Of a stretch of DNA of 64,000 bases, positions 23,995 to 38,900 are shown in pieces; the stretch's first letter is position 1, and each line of letters opens with the position of its first letter. Under the pieces are notes generated by a model, which saw only the letters and a program-made list of their open reading frames with translations, had not been told where the DNA came from and ran no database searches. The translations under genes and the position numbers were made by a program. This stretch comes from Sympetrum striolatum. Lineage: Eukaryota > Arthropoda > Insecta > Odonata > Libellulidae. The DNA lies in assembly GCA_947579665.1 (NCBI GenBank), contig OX388346.1:86306615-86370614 (forward strand). Direction: 5' to 3'.

Positions 23995-26900
23995 TCATGA
24001 TTCAGGGAGTTCCCTTTCTTCCGAAGATCCTACAGCATTTGTAGATGGATTATTCTCTGGGGTTCTCTCAACAGATTCAAATAAAAGTCTCAGGTTCCCT
24101 ATTGTCACAGAGGATGGACTGTCTGAAACTAAGTCATCAGTCGAAGCACATTGTTGCCCATGAAAAACTTCCTGCATTCGTTCTTCTATAGTGTCACGGA
24201 CTAAGAAGCGATGTACAACAGTGGGCCTAAAATAGAAAAGAATAGAGATTATTGATTGACAATTGCAGGTAATATTACAAACAAATTAAGAGTTTTATTC
24301 ATCAGGTATTCCAAGGAGCAAAGGTAAATTAAATCCTAACTTTCTCTTTCATACATGTATATTTTTGACGCAAACAGACTTTTATTACTCATTATGAAGC
24401 ATTATCATAAGTATTAAAAACCCTACAGTTCTGCCAAATTCGCTGCTCTTAGATTCAAGAGGATGGACGTTTAGTATTATAAATTGGCTATAACGAGTAC
24501 GCATTATAACAAGTACTTTTCCAATTTTTTTCGCTCTCGCTATAACAGACTTCTACTGTAACTCTATAGGGCATGGACTAAATGTTATAAACTATACTTT
24601 GAAAAGGACAATATGAGAAATCTGTTATACTTGATTCACTCTCATATTAATACTTTGATAAAATCAATAAAAATATTTTAAAAGTCAGATATATTACAAC
24701 CATTTTACCTTGTCTGTCCTATTCGATGGACTCTTCCAATGGCCTGGAGTTCCATTGCTTGGTTGAGGATAGGTTCTACCAGTAGTACATGCGTTGCTTC
24801 AATCAGATTGAGACCTTTAGCTCCAATATGAACAGGTAGAAGAAGTGCAGTGACATCTCGATCTTTATCCTTGGGTAACAAATTGATAATGAAAAATATT
24901 GTAAGAGAAGAAAGTACACTTTTCCACAGTTTATTTGAAACGACCGGTTACAACGAAACATTGTCATCATCAGGTGATGATGATTTCGTCAAATTAAGTT
25001 TTGATGAAATAGAATTTTTAACTATCATCACAAAAAATGAGATTTTCTTTGATAAACATAGTAAGAGAAAATAATGTTAATAGAGAAATCAAATCATAAA
25101 AGATCTAAAATATACAACTAACGTAGGAAAGGAAGAGAACACTTTGTCTTAGTTCCACAGTAAATTTATTGTGCCACCGGTTTCGACTAAGGACTAGTCA
25201 TCTTCTGGCAGAAAATACAAAAAGTGACACACGTATATATACAAGAGACAACAATAAGCAAAAGGGTGGGGTAAGTCTGAGGGTTGGGAGAGGATGAGGG
25301 GAGAGGAGGAAGCAGGTTGATGAGCGACAGCAGGGGGGAGGAAGCATTGAAAAGGTGCACATTGGTCAAGTTAACTACAGGTATGACTAGTCCTAAGTCG
25401 AAACCGGTCGCACAATAAATTTACTGTGGAACTAAGACAAAGTGTTCTCTTCCTTTCCTACGTTATGGAGTTCCACAAAGTGACAGCCTCGTCAATTGAT
25501 TTTATTTTATACAACTAACATTTATTGAAGTAAATTACAAGAAAATTACCTTAAAAAGATTTAAATTAGCTTGGAATTTTTGGCCATGCTTAAGAATGGC
25601 AAATTTTACTTCATTTGCCTGTAGAGCACTTCCGATGATTTCCAGGATATCAGGAAACTGTAATGTAAGAAAAACATGCAATGAAATAAATAACACAGCA
25701 TGAAAATAATAGGTAAGACTGGTAATATCCAGCAACTTACAGTAGAAAATACCAAAGCTTTGACATCTGGTTCTTGGTCCACTAATGCCATCAATGTCCT
25801 AGCAACGGCTTCAACTTTTGTAGAATGACTGCCTTTCACCATATATATTTTGTTAACTTTCTTCAAGCTGCCATCTTCATCCTCGTCCTTTCCATATTTA
25901 TTAGCTAAATATATTATAAAAATGAAATATGCAAATATTTTTAAGTGTAAATGAATCATAATATCACTAAATTTTATGTTTGAAGCTTAGAAAAAATTTA
26001 AATTAGCATTTAATTTTAAATATCCCATTAAGTGAGTTAAATAATATCACAGATATTCAAATTATCTTCAAACTGGTTAACATTAAAAAATAAAATTAAT
26101 ATGTCCAATCTTTACTTGATGGAACGGTGGTATAACCATTTTAAATAAATGACCTTAGTATTTTCCACAAAATATATATAATCTGCGACCGGTTTCATTA
26201 CAAAATTAACATCATCTGGCAAACATATACAGGAAATTTAGTCTTAAATAGAAAATTTGAAGGGGGAAGGGGTGGGTGGGGGCTAAGGGAACAACGATGT
26301 GGGTAGGGAAAGAAGGGGAGAAGGGTTAGGGAACAAATATTCGTTCGTCAAAAACTCTTTTTTTTTCTGTGTTATTTCAACGATTTCTAAAGCGTTGAGG
26401 CGGTGACCTTTCTTCTCTTGGTGTAGGAGACGAGGTTGGAAATCACTGCTGTGTCCTTGCTCGTTAAGGTGTTCCGCGAATGCAGAACCCGGACCCCCTG
26501 TGCGGTGGCAGCGCTGATGCTCGGACATCCTTATCTTTAGTGCCCTTCCCGTTTGTCCCACGTAGATCGCGGAACAATCATTGCACCGGAGTTCATACAC
26601 CCCACTAAGAGATTCTTTGTCCCTTATGTCTTTGGTTTTGCACAGGGATCTAAGGGTTTTCGGGGGATAATATGCTGGTCGGATATTGTCCGGGAGTGTT
26701 CTCGCCAGGCGGTAGGAAAGACTTCCTAGGAAAGGAAATTTTCTCCAAGACACCTGAGGGGGAGGTAGTTCAGTTAAGGAGGTGATCTTTTTGGATGCTA
26801 TTTTCTTAAGTTTTCTTTTCAGGAGGCGGTCCACTAATCCGGCGTCGTATCCGTTGCGATTTGCTATTTGTTTGATGGTGCTGAGTTCTATGGAAAATTG

Positions 26901-29900
26901 GGATGATGAGAGGGGAATGTGGGTGAGGCGGTGGATCATGGAATGGAAAGCGGCGAGTTTATGGGAATGGTGGTGGGAAGATACGTTGGGGATGACATGA
27001 TCTGTGTAGGTGGGTTTCCGATAGATGGCAAAGTCGGGTCTTCCATTATTTAATGATATCGTGACGTCTAAAAAGTTTAGAGTTCTATTTGAAGGAGATT
27101 CCATAGTGAATGTCAATGAGCTATGGAGAGAGTTTAAATACACTAGGAAATTGTTAAGCTGCTCTTTCGCGCCATTCCATATGCAGATTATGTCATCCAC
27201 ATAGCGGCGCCAGAATAAGCAGTGCTTGATTAAGGGGTGGTTCGTGGAAAAAAGATTGTTCTCGAAGGAATTCAGAAAAACCTCAGCTAGGAGTGGGGAC
27301 AGCGGAGAACCCATAGCTAAGCCGTCCAGTTGCTTGTAAAAAACACCGTTAAATAGGAAGTAATTCTGGGAGATGCATTCGGAGACGAGATTGATGATCT
27401 CCTCCCCTTTGTTGGGATCGATACTGCTTTCGGATATGATGTCTTTGAGGCACTTTAAGGAATCAGCACAGGGGATTGAAGAGAAAAGATCTTTTATGTC
27501 GAATGATACCAAGAGAGAGTCTTGAGGGAAGGTCATCGTATTTAGTTCACTCGCAAGTTCCACAGAATTTTTCAGTCCATATTTTGGGAGAAATTTTGTT
27601 GCATCCCTAATTATGCCGTTTAATTTGAACGCTAGATTGTGTGCTGGTGAAGATATTCCGGAGACGACGGGTCGTATTGGTTGTTCTGGCTTATGTAACT
27701 TGGGTAGGCCGAAGAAACGAGGAGGCAGTGGGTGGGTTGAAATTACACAGAAAAAAGAGTTTTTGAAGAACGAATATTTGTTCCCTAACCCTTCTCCCCT
27801 TCTTTCCCTACCCACATCGTTGTTCCCTTAGCCCCCACCCACCCCTTCCCCCTTCAAATTTTCTATTTAAGACTAAATTTCCTGTATATGTTTGCCAGAT
27901 GATGTTAATTTTGTAACGAAACCGGTCGCAGATTATATATATTTTGTGGAAAATACTAAGGTCATTTATTTAAGCTGGTTAACATTATACCAAAGTAAGT
28001 CTGCAAATAAGGCACATTACATATTTTATTTAGCACACAGGTTTACAAATTTTTAACCATGAAAATTCATTGAAAGTAAAATAAGACCAATAAATACCTT
28101 CATTTTGAACACAGTAATCACCAGGTCCTCCACTTGTGTCAACATAAGAGATTTCTGAATGATGAGTCATTTCACGACACACAGCACACTTTACGCTACC
28201 TCCACGCCCACTATACTCAGTCACCAAGACTTTGATGCATTCTGTGCAATAGCAATGTCCACACTGAAGAACACTCCACTGCCAAGCAAAGAGAGTTCAT
28301 AGATATTAAAAATTGAACACTTTCAAGTCATCATTTATTTTCTCCAATACATTTACTTGAAAATAATGCACCATCGAATGAAAGGCACATCCCTAAATTC
28401 AAGCATTGGAAATAGAAAATTATTTGTTGGCAAATCTAATGCCCACCTTAATCCCATACATTTTCTTAGATCGCAGCTTCCACCAGACATGCAATGACAT
28501 CATTTACAGCACCATATACATGTTTACCACATTCGTATTTGGTGCTATACAAATAAACACTGTATATGAAATAGTGATAGTTGTCCAATCTGAAAATATT
28601 ACGCAATTGTACACATTTACCAATATGGCATCCGTGATTTGAAAAGTTTGATGAGCTAGCTCTTTCCCTTTCAATTAAAAACTATTGGACCACAGTTTAG
28701 TCTATAGTCTGAACAGGGGTCTTCCAGTCAAAACAACAGAGGCGTATTGGTGGAATTTTTGAAGAGTTACATGGAACCAAGGTGAGCCGAGGACCTAGCT
28801 GGCCCTGCGCAAAGAGACAAGCGCACCAGTAGTACTGTGCCCGAATCTAGTGGGCATTTGATTTTAATGTGCCAAAAAAGTACCCAAAAGAGTGTGCATT
28901 ATTTTTTTAAAAATATGGTATAGTTATACACACGTGCTCATTTAAAGTCCAGCCAATGTAATACTTCAACCCATAGTTTTTCGACAGGTTATATTTTCAT
29001 TTGAAAATGGATAAAGATAGAGAGGAATTGATGAAGAGAGGAAGTCCCACACAATAGAGGAATTGAAAAAGGCTGGGAAAATAGTAAAAATGAATAAAAC
29101 TGTAAAGAGTCTTACTAAAAGAGACCTGAGGAGGATAAGTAGGAAAGGAATGATTGATAAAAATTGGAAAGTAATCACAGATATGGAAGATATAAAGGTT
29201 CTGTACAAGGAATACAGAAAAACTGTACTGTACAAATTATGTCAATGAAAGAATAGATCTGGCGGATGAGAAGAAATGTGAGAAGACAAAGTCAACAGAG
29301 GGCTGCAATTGAATTCTAGCAGAGGTATTGGTTACAGATTTTGGCAACAAGATATATGAAATAAGAAAGTGGACTGACAATTTCTTAAAAGCAAAAAATG
29401 ACACCCCTGCCTAAGAAGAGTTTTGTTCTATTCCATTTAAAAATTCAATGGTTGCTTTGTGACGTTATTTCAGAAAAAAATATTCTGGATAAGATATAAC
29501 TTTTCAAGAGTTTTGAAAAATAATTTTACAGCAAACACGAATGGAAATATATTACCCAACAAACATATATTTTTCAGAAAGATCTTATGCTTTCCCGGTG
29601 TATGCTGCTCAGGAACTTTTCTTGGGTTCTCAACCGGGTCAATGTGTTGGATAGCTCTGACGTTTCGACAGCAACCACTGCTGCCATTTTCAAGGATGTC
29701 GATGAAAGTTGAAGTCCGGGTATATATATGATTCGGGAGGGAGCCCCCTCGTCTCGGATTGGTCCTTGCAATCTGCGTTCGGATTGGTCGTTTCAGTCAG
29801 CAGTCTGCGTTCGAACGCAGATTGCAAGAACCAATCCGAGACGAGGGGGCTCCCTCCCGAATCATATATATACCCGGATTTCAACTTTCATCGACATCCT

Positions 29901-32900
29901 TGAAAATGGCAGCAGTGGTTGCTGTCGAAACGTCAGAGCTATCCAACACATTGACCCGGTTGAGAACCCAAGAAAAGTTCCTGAGCATATATTTTTCAGT
30001 TTTCATAAATTTTTCCTGAGCCATTCTCAACCTTTTCCAAGCATTTTTTATTGGGCATCAAAATAAATTACTAAAATCTACATAATGAAAATATTTTGGC
30101 CTAATAATAATAACATTTTCATATTTTTTAATGTATAAATGACTAATTACATTCTTATTTTAACAGGCGTTTTCACTTAGAAGTTTTGTTTACCCTTAGG
30201 ATTTTTGTTTACACTTAATTTATTTATTACACTTAGGATTATTGTTTACACTTAGAATTTTTGTTTACTTCAAGTGCTGAGTGAATATGTAACCAGTGAA
30301 TACCACCTACTTTTTCTCCTAAGACCTTGCGACATATAGGACAAGGGTCAGGGTTAATTCCTCCATGTCTCCCACTGTTGGCCTTCTCTAAATTCTGAAG
30401 ATAAAAGAGTTGTCCCACACGTTTTCTTAGATCGCAGCTTCCACCAGCAAGTTCCGCAGAGAGACGGGCTGCATATGGCTCCAACTGCAAAATTAAGTCT
30501 TTAATTTATTTTCTGGTGATCATCAGTTACATCAAATAACTACAAATCATGCAAAAATGGATCTAAATCAATAATAGATGCTCAGATCACCAAACTCATT
30601 GATGTAATATGAGTTAAATGATATCCATTAAATCTATTACTCACCTCATGCTGATTGAGCAAATGTATGGACTCCAGTTTGCCTTTAAGATTGGTGCTTA
30701 AATTTCCAACTGCTTTCTTCCTTTGTTTAGCTTCTTTCACTTCTTCAGTATCTCTTAATCCCAAACGCAGCTTAGCCATGTTTAATTCATCAATTGCAGA
30801 TACCTGGTCATTCAGCTGCCTCCATAGAATTCTTAAATACTGAACATTAAAAAAGAGCATGTACAATCAAATACATAATTATTTGATAATCTTAATTTCA
30901 AAAGATATACAAATGCAATGCTGAAAAAGTAATCCACACTAATAATTAAATCAAACCAATCTACCTTATATTCTTTCTTCATTGACTCCATCAGCTTTAT
31001 TTGAGTATTTCCATGCTCAATGATTTTTGGATCAAGTTTCTTTGATTTGGCAAATCCAAGAATCACTGCAAAAGCAAAATTTGAATTAAATACATTTTTC
31101 CAGCTTTTGATACCAATGCCAATAAATAGTTTGTTAACAGTTAAAAAATATGGATAATGGTGATAATCTGAACTTAAATCATTTCAAAATGTGCATTACA
31201 TAAATTTTACTGCAACTATAGTAACATAAAATTCTTCCTTATCGATTCTTATGCTTCAATACATTATTTCAAATTTCAATGATTTTTCTGTGAAGAGATG
31301 GCATAACTGATAACGTTGGTAATTATAAACTTTATAATAAATATATTTTCATTTAAAAAAAATTTAGAACAAATTAAATTAGTTTTGTAAATTATAAAAC
31401 GAATATAATGTCTTCTGGAAGAGAAAATTCAAGAACAGTGTAGCTCTAAGTATGCCTAAATTGGGATATATACTATATCATAATAAATATCAAATATAAT
31501 ATGGAATACATCAATCAAAGCCTGGCATCTATTGACTGATTCTAAATACTATTATAAGTCAAATATATTAATTAACTAATCCTAAACTACGGAAGGATAT
31601 AATAATATAATAAATAAGTAACGAAGGAAGTCGAAAAAATATGTAGACAACTAATATTTTAAACTGGATCAAGTAAACCCAAATAAATTATAGATATAAA
31701 AGTAGTTTCTACATGATGATTTTCCACGAACTAAATTCTATACATGAATAAATCCCAAAACTCAATTAAAAACTTAAGCCCATAAAACTTTAATCTGTTA
31801 CCTTTGAGCATCCGTTCTATTTCTCCAGCAGCCCAGTTCCCACGAGAGAGTTGTCCAAATACTTTAACTTGTGCATCATCATCATGATTCTCTTCGTTTT
31901 TCTCAACTTGGCCATCTTCATTCAGCAACACTGCTTCACCTTCAACTTTCTGCCGCAAAACTTTAAAAAGTAATGCCTCGTACCTCTCCAGATTTGCATC
32001 AGCTTCACACAAATCACATTTCGAAGATTTCTTCTTCTTCTGGCCACTTTTCCTTTTGTTACCTGAAATTAAAAATATTCAATCACGAAAAGAAAATAAA
32101 GAATTTGAGGTATTCGTATGAGAAAATGATTTTTTACCTTCTTTAGCAAGGCTAGAGCTAGAGTCAGAATGTGCTTTCCTTTTAGATCCGACACTCACAA
32201 TAGCAGAGGAACATGACGTTTGCCGTAAGTGACAATCAACAGCTACCATCACCAATCTGCTAGCTTCTGTGGGTTCATTTCCCATTTTAGTTAGCTGCCT
32301 CATCTCTTCTAATACTAAATCACGTTTATCAATGAGATCATCAATCTGAAGCAATAGATGGTACCTCAGCCCATTTGCATCTGATATACTGTTGGTAATT
32401 GAAAAGAAAAAAGTCCTTAATCAATTTATATGCATTCTACAGAGTGAAAAATTTTTAAAACTTAGAATTACACAAAAAAATTTGAAAGAGTTTTAAATTA
32501 GTAGAAACTCAAAGAATCAGAAATCTATATTTTAAGTCAATTTTCAGGACTGATTGTAAATATTTCACTCCCGCATAATATCCTGTTATCTTTGCCATGA
32601 CAATATCTTCAATATCAATTCTATGTATAGCGACTTAATTTAGCGAACAAAATAAAAAGGTAAAAAATTAACAAAAACAACATTGAGTTGAAGAAATGCA
32701 ATTCAGGGAGACCTAACAAATGTTTTTGCATTTAATAAATGTAAGAATAAAAATAATGAAAGAGCAAAGAAAAGATACATTGTATTCAATGCCTACAGGT
32801 GAGAAATACAACATAAATGTCTCTGGTATTAACAGTGTTTCATTTAAATTCCTCTCAGGTTCTTAGCCGGGTTAAGTTGGCGATTGGCACCGATGTTTTG

Positions 32901-35900
32901 GGCACAGACTCAGCAGACATCCTTCTGGATGGCTGCTGAGATGCCTTCTATTACAGAAGTTATTATTATTATTATTATTAAAGATATAAAAAAGTATCAA
33001 CATTAAAATAGTTTAGGATAATTAAACATGCTTTCATCAACATATTGCTGAATTATGAAACATTCAAAATCCTGGCTATGAAGCTAATCACTTACTCATT
33101 AATTTTTGACGAAGATCTCGATTTTCCGGTGCCACTCAAGTAGTCTGATATATCATTTTTCACTTTACGCACCAATTCATCCGCATTATTGCCTGAGCAA
33201 GACCAATCAACGACCTGCACCCACCAAGGTTGTTTACATGTCATAATATCACTCTGAAGGAAGTTTTCAACCGCTTCTGTTAAAGGATCAACTGCTTCCT
33301 TAGCACATGTAACCTAAAATCAGAAATGGAAAATTTTAAAAATGCAAAATTGTAAACATGAAGAACAAAGCAGAGAGAACAGGATAAAACTATTTTTTTT
33401 TTAATTTCCAATAAAGGATTATGATACTGACTAGAATGCCAAAGTAACAACTGACAATTAACAAAGAAGGTTGAAAGATTATATTTAAAAAGAGGGAAAA
33501 ATTTAAAATTTCGAGTTTTCATATGTATGTATTATGTATATGTAGACGTTTCCCCGGATATACCTATGTATACATCTGTAGGGAATCAAAATTCTAAGCA
33601 TATTCCACAAGTGTCACTGACTTGAAATATTTAAGACGTACTGGCCATAGTGTGTAATTGCCAGAAAAAGTGCAACTTTGCACCACGGTGTCACGGGTTC
33701 GATGCCTGAAGGCCCTGAAGTCCAGATTTTTTCCATATACATTTTATTTCTACCAGGTTGTTATATATATTAACAAATTCTAAAAGTTCCTGGGTTTCAC
33801 ACCAGACGACTCTACCATTTGAAATGAATGGCAGGAAGTTCAAATTATATATGATTCATTTACTGAGAAGGTACGGCCAGGCATGTCAACAGAAATAATG
33901 AATGAAAATGAACAGCAGACTTTGTATTTTCTGCAAGAAATATTTTATTTCATGACTGGTTTTGGCCATACAGCCATCCTCAGGTACATACAATGGAAAA
34001 CAGACCGAATTTATATCATAACACCTAGTCTTGAAGGTAGAGTGAGGAGTAGAGAGGGGTTCCTTGTCCACATTCTCGAACCACCGCCTGGAGAGTGACC
34101 ACACCAGCTCTTTTGTGCCGAGTCTCCTCCATAGACAGTCGAAGGGGAAGAAGTTGGATTGTCTTGAGATCATGGAAATAGTGGGGGAGTCCACAACCTT
34201 AACCAATGATATTACTTTCACCAACCCCTCTCCCATCCTTACTTTACCTTCCGGCGGATGAAACGTGTACTCGCGAACTCGAGAAAGTGCAGCGTAAAGC
34301 GGTTCGTTTTGTTAAGAAATGCTACGATAAAAAAGCAAGCGTTACAAAAATGCTCTCAGACGTAGGTTGGGAATCCTTGAAAGAAAGGAGATTGGAAGCT
34401 AGGCTGCGATTGCTTAATAAATTCAGGGAAACTACATTTTCCAAAGATACAATCGGTATCATGCAACCCCCCTGCTACGTCGGTCGATCCGATAATGACC
34501 GTAAGTTAAGAGAAATAGATGCTAGGATGAATCGTTTCAGAGATTCATTCTTTCCGCGAACAATACGTGACAACAATCGAATAAGGAAGTAATTTAGATT
34601 CAACTGGTGTTTACACCCCCTGCCACACGCCGAAAGGCGGCTTGTAGGGTATTAATGTAGATGTAGATGTAGATGTAGGTGTTATGTTATAAATTCTGTC
34701 TGTTTTCCATTTTATGTACTTGAGAGTGGCTGTATGGCCAAAACCGGTCGTGTAATAAAATATTTCTTGTGGAAAATACAAAGTCTGCTGTTCATTTTCA
34801 TAAATGGCGTTCCACCAAGTAAAGTCAGTTCATATCGATTTTATTAGAAATAATGAATGTTTCATAAATTTAAGTTAACACAGTTAATCATTTACCATAT
34901 GATCATTGGTTCGACGCCAAGGCACCATTTGCATTCTACCATTCAATTAAATGGAAAAACAGAATTTTGGTTAAAGACATTCTCCATGGACTTGGAACTA
35001 CAGTAGACTCCCGTAGGTTCGGCCTCAGTTAGTTCGGTCCCCGCTTAGTCCGGCCGGCTTTCTGAGCATGAGTCACGCACTTGAGGCATGCCAGCCGGAA
35101 GCGAGCAGGCAGCAAGTCTCAACTCGTTTATTGTATTCTTTGTAGTTAATCAGTTCGTGCCGTGTATTCATACTGTGCAGTCATGAGGAGCTCATCCTCA
35201 CAGTAGGCCTACAGTCAGTGATTTTTGTTTCACTTGCGTTTTTTTACTGTTGTGCTGTGTACAGTATATATTTTTTTGTTTTACTGTTACTGTACATCTG
35301 TTGTGTATGTACAGTACTGTACTCTTGTTTTTCATTGTTTTTGTGTGTGTTTGGACAATAACTGTTTCGCGTTGTGTATTTAACTGTTTTTAAAATGAGT
35401 GAACAGCGTAAACGTAAGTACAAGTCAATGGAACAGAGACTACAAGCTCTGGAAAGATTAGACAAAGGAGAATCCGTGCAAAGTATTTGCAAAAATTTAA
35501 ACGTGGGCAAAAGTACAGTCAACGACTGGCGGCGCAATGGAAAAAGTATCGAAGGCTTTTGTACACAAATTGAAACTGAAAAAGATCTAGATAAGCGTTG
35601 CACACTGAGGAAGGCCAAACATGAATCAGTGGAAGATGCTCTGTGGTTGTGGTTCATTCAAGAACGAAGACAAGGAACGCCATTAAGTGGACCAATCCTA
35701 AAAGAAAAGGCTATGATCTTGCACTCAAAGCTTCAACCAGATGAGGCATTCTAGGCTAGTTAGGGATGGCTCTCTGGATGGAAAAAGAAACACAGAGTCC
35801 ATTTTATTGGAGTTTGTGGTGAGAAGCTGTCAGCAGACCCAACAGCAGCCGCAAATTTTTCTGCAAGATTTTTAAAAATCATCGATGATGAAAATTTGAG

Positions 35901-38900
35901 CCCAGAGCAAATATACAACATCGACGAAACTGGGTTATATTTTCAACTTCTGCCCAGAAAAACCTTTGCCATCCCGCAAGAAACATCTGCTCTGGGGTTT
36001 AAAGTCAGCAAAGAGAGGATAACTTCGGGGTGGGGCTTTGGGGACTCAGAAGATACCCCTATTTGTCATTGGCAAAGCAGCAAAACCGAGAGCGTTTAAG
36101 AATATAAACATGGAAACTCTCCCAGTGTATTATCAGGCGCAGAAATTAGCGTGGATGGACACATATTTGTTCAGAGAATGGTTCATCTACGAATTTGTTC
36201 CCAAAGTGAAAAAACATTCGACAAAATCAAAACTGCCCATGAAAGCACTTCTACTTCTTGACAACGCGCCTACTCACCAGGAAGATATTCAGTGTGACAA
36301 TGAACAAGAAATTAAACTGCTGTTCCTGCCACCCTATGTAACCAGTCTTCAACAGCCGATGGACCAAGGGGTCATTGAGTGCTTCAAGAGGATGTATCAC
36401 CGTAAACTACTTTCTGAAGTTATTTCCAAACTGGAGGCTGATGACAGCTTAGGCCTCTTAAAAGTGCTGAAGTCAGTAAATATGAAGGATGTTGTGTATA
36501 TGTCGGCCAAGGCATACGACGAAATATCACCGTCGACGTTTGTTAAGTCTTGGAAAAAACTTTGGCTAAATATAGAAGATAAGATTGACCAAGAAAACAC
36601 AACAGCAGATGAGCCAGATTCTTGTTAATGAACTTGATGAGAATGCAGCTCTATTGCATGACCTTCAGCAACTACCAAACTGTAGTCCCATTGTTGAAGA
36701 AGATGTTTTGGAGTGGATCAACTTTGAAAAGGAGCTAGACAACGAGGTTTTGAATGACGACGAAATCGCCAAGTGTATCATTTGCCAGGAAAATGAGAAG
36801 GATAACAACGCAGATGCTGCTGAGATTGAAGAGGAAGATGAAGAAAATAAAATGAGCCACGCTGAAGGCAAAGCAGCTTTGCAACTGGCAGCTACCTACA
36901 TCGAACAGCAAAAAGAAGCAACTGCCATTGATGTAATGTTTATTAAAAAGTGGCGTGACTTTGCACATAAGAAATCATTAGAAAAGAAAGTTCAGAAAAA
37001 AATAACAGATTTTTAAGTGTTTAAGAAGCCACTTTTACAGTTCTCTAAATATTGTTTTGTAGTGTTTTTGTAACCTTCTTTCTTTTCATGTGTGTTAAAT
37101 ATATGTCAGACTGTTCCTCTGTGTTGTATTCTACAGAATGTGTAAGTATTTTGTGTTTGCTACCTTTTCCTATACACATCGGTTCACAACACGATCCTTA
37201 CAAACAATAAATGGGCATTTTTTAGATAGGCATCGGTTAGTTCGGCCACTTTTAAGTTCGGCCTATGGTCCAGTCCCGAGTTGGACTTACGGGAGTCTAC
37301 TGTATAGAAACGATCAAAGTTGCCCAAAAAAATGTTTAAATGCTGTCACATCTTACAATTAGGTTCACCAGGCTACTTTGATACAGAATCGAACTTTATA
37401 GAGGAATTTGGGTATTTTCAAACCAAATAGGACTTTGCAAAGTACAGTTCTTTAAACATATGCTTGCAGTATACAAGCAACTTTTACTCGTATATACTTA
37501 AGAACAACATCTTAAACTTTTCAGTTCTGTGGACAATAATTTTGTTAATAATCACAGAAGAAAACTTTCGTTAATGTTTTCAAAGTTACAGCGTGATGTA
37601 ATTATTAAAAGTTGCTTTCAGAATATGGTGCCTCGTTTTGCCCTATTTCTCGGATCAACATGTAATACCTGGCAAGAGTGGCCCTCTCACATCGAAATTT
37701 CAGATGTAAAATTTTTTCCAAATCAAATAATATCTTCTAGGCTCCCGGATAGTCATGTGGACAGCGCGTTTGCCTTTGGTGAAAGCGGTCCCGGGTTCGA
37801 ATCCCGGTGGGAGCCAATGGGCGAAATGACATAAGCTGTCGAAGCACTCTTAGCAATACTACTACTACTAATATCTTCTACGAGATTGTTCACCTCGAAG
37901 TTTTGAAATGTTGACTGAAACACCAATATCGTCAGATTAAATATCGTTAGATTAAAGCTGATATATTTTAAATAAAAAGAAGTCAATTGGAATGAAAATT
38001 AACATTCAAGACCACAGGAGAATACCTCTTCTGGGGTCGGAAAAAGGGAAAATTTCAGAACAGTATCTCTTTCCTCGTCCATTCTTTCATCTTGAGGCTC
38101 ATAGAACCAGCAGAGCATTCTTGTCAAGCACTTATTCATTACATTTTATAATTAAATAATCATATAAAGGTTAACGGTAGTTATGTGAGGTTTTTTAAAG
38201 GTCCATCCCTAAGCGCCGATTTTGCAGCTTTATCACAATTTGGTGTGTAAAATGGATATAAATAGCAAACTATTAAAGGGATATGAATATCTTCTGCGTT
38301 CAAATACATGAAATCCTAGCCTCTGGAGCTCCTGGCAATGCAGCATTGACATAACTCACCGGGTAATTTCTATAGAAAACAGAAAAAAACCTTAATTTTC
38401 ATCATAGAGTGTAGTTTAAACGAAGCATGTACTAGTCTTAAGATGAAGGATACTATGGAGATATAAAATTGTTGTATATTGTAATTGTTTATAACTTTTC
38501 AAGTCGTACTGCACGCGTTTGTTTACCTCTCGGTCTGATAAATCCCACTGCCTGCTGATAAGTCGAGGTCCCTTATCAGCTTCGAGCTCTAGTCGTGGGA
38601 AAATAACTGTGATAAAGCTGCAAAAACAGCACCAAGGGATGGACCTTGAAAAAACCTCACTTAACTACCATAAACCCATATAAATAATATTTTTAAATAT
38701 TTGAATGCATCAAGACTAAACTCAAAGGTTATGAGTTTGATGTTCATGGTTGCAATGGAATGAATGCCAATATTGCTTGTGAAGGTGGTATCCTTTGAAT
38801 ATTTGAGATAATTTACTTATGATGCATTAACTGAAAAATGCTCAATAAAAAATTCTATAAAAAATCTGATGTGGCCAGCACATGACTTTCTCCATATATA

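Noticed and set aside
26283..27815. Telomerase or domesticated reverse transcriptase
   Set aside because: The GIY-YIG domain, the inverted terminal arms and the intronic position show an ordinary Penelope-like insertion, not a domesticated gene.
27613..27831. 72-codon plus-strand ORF ending in PLE C-terminal sequence
   Set aside because: It is the inverted 3' arm of the PLE read in its own sense; useful as evidence for the arm but not a gene.
29690..30066. Several overlapping ORFs on both strands with near-identical peptides
   Set aside because: They are mirror products of the 29.6-29.99 kb palindrome, not genes.
38026..38130. Minus-strand open stretch ([21 protein letters not shown]...PEEV) that looks like an exon
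   Set aside because: It lies between SHPRH exons 18 and 19, but those two exons join in phase to give the expected protein without it, the following donor (GTATTC) is weak, and I do not recognise the peptide. It could be an exon of a small nested gene but is unsupported.
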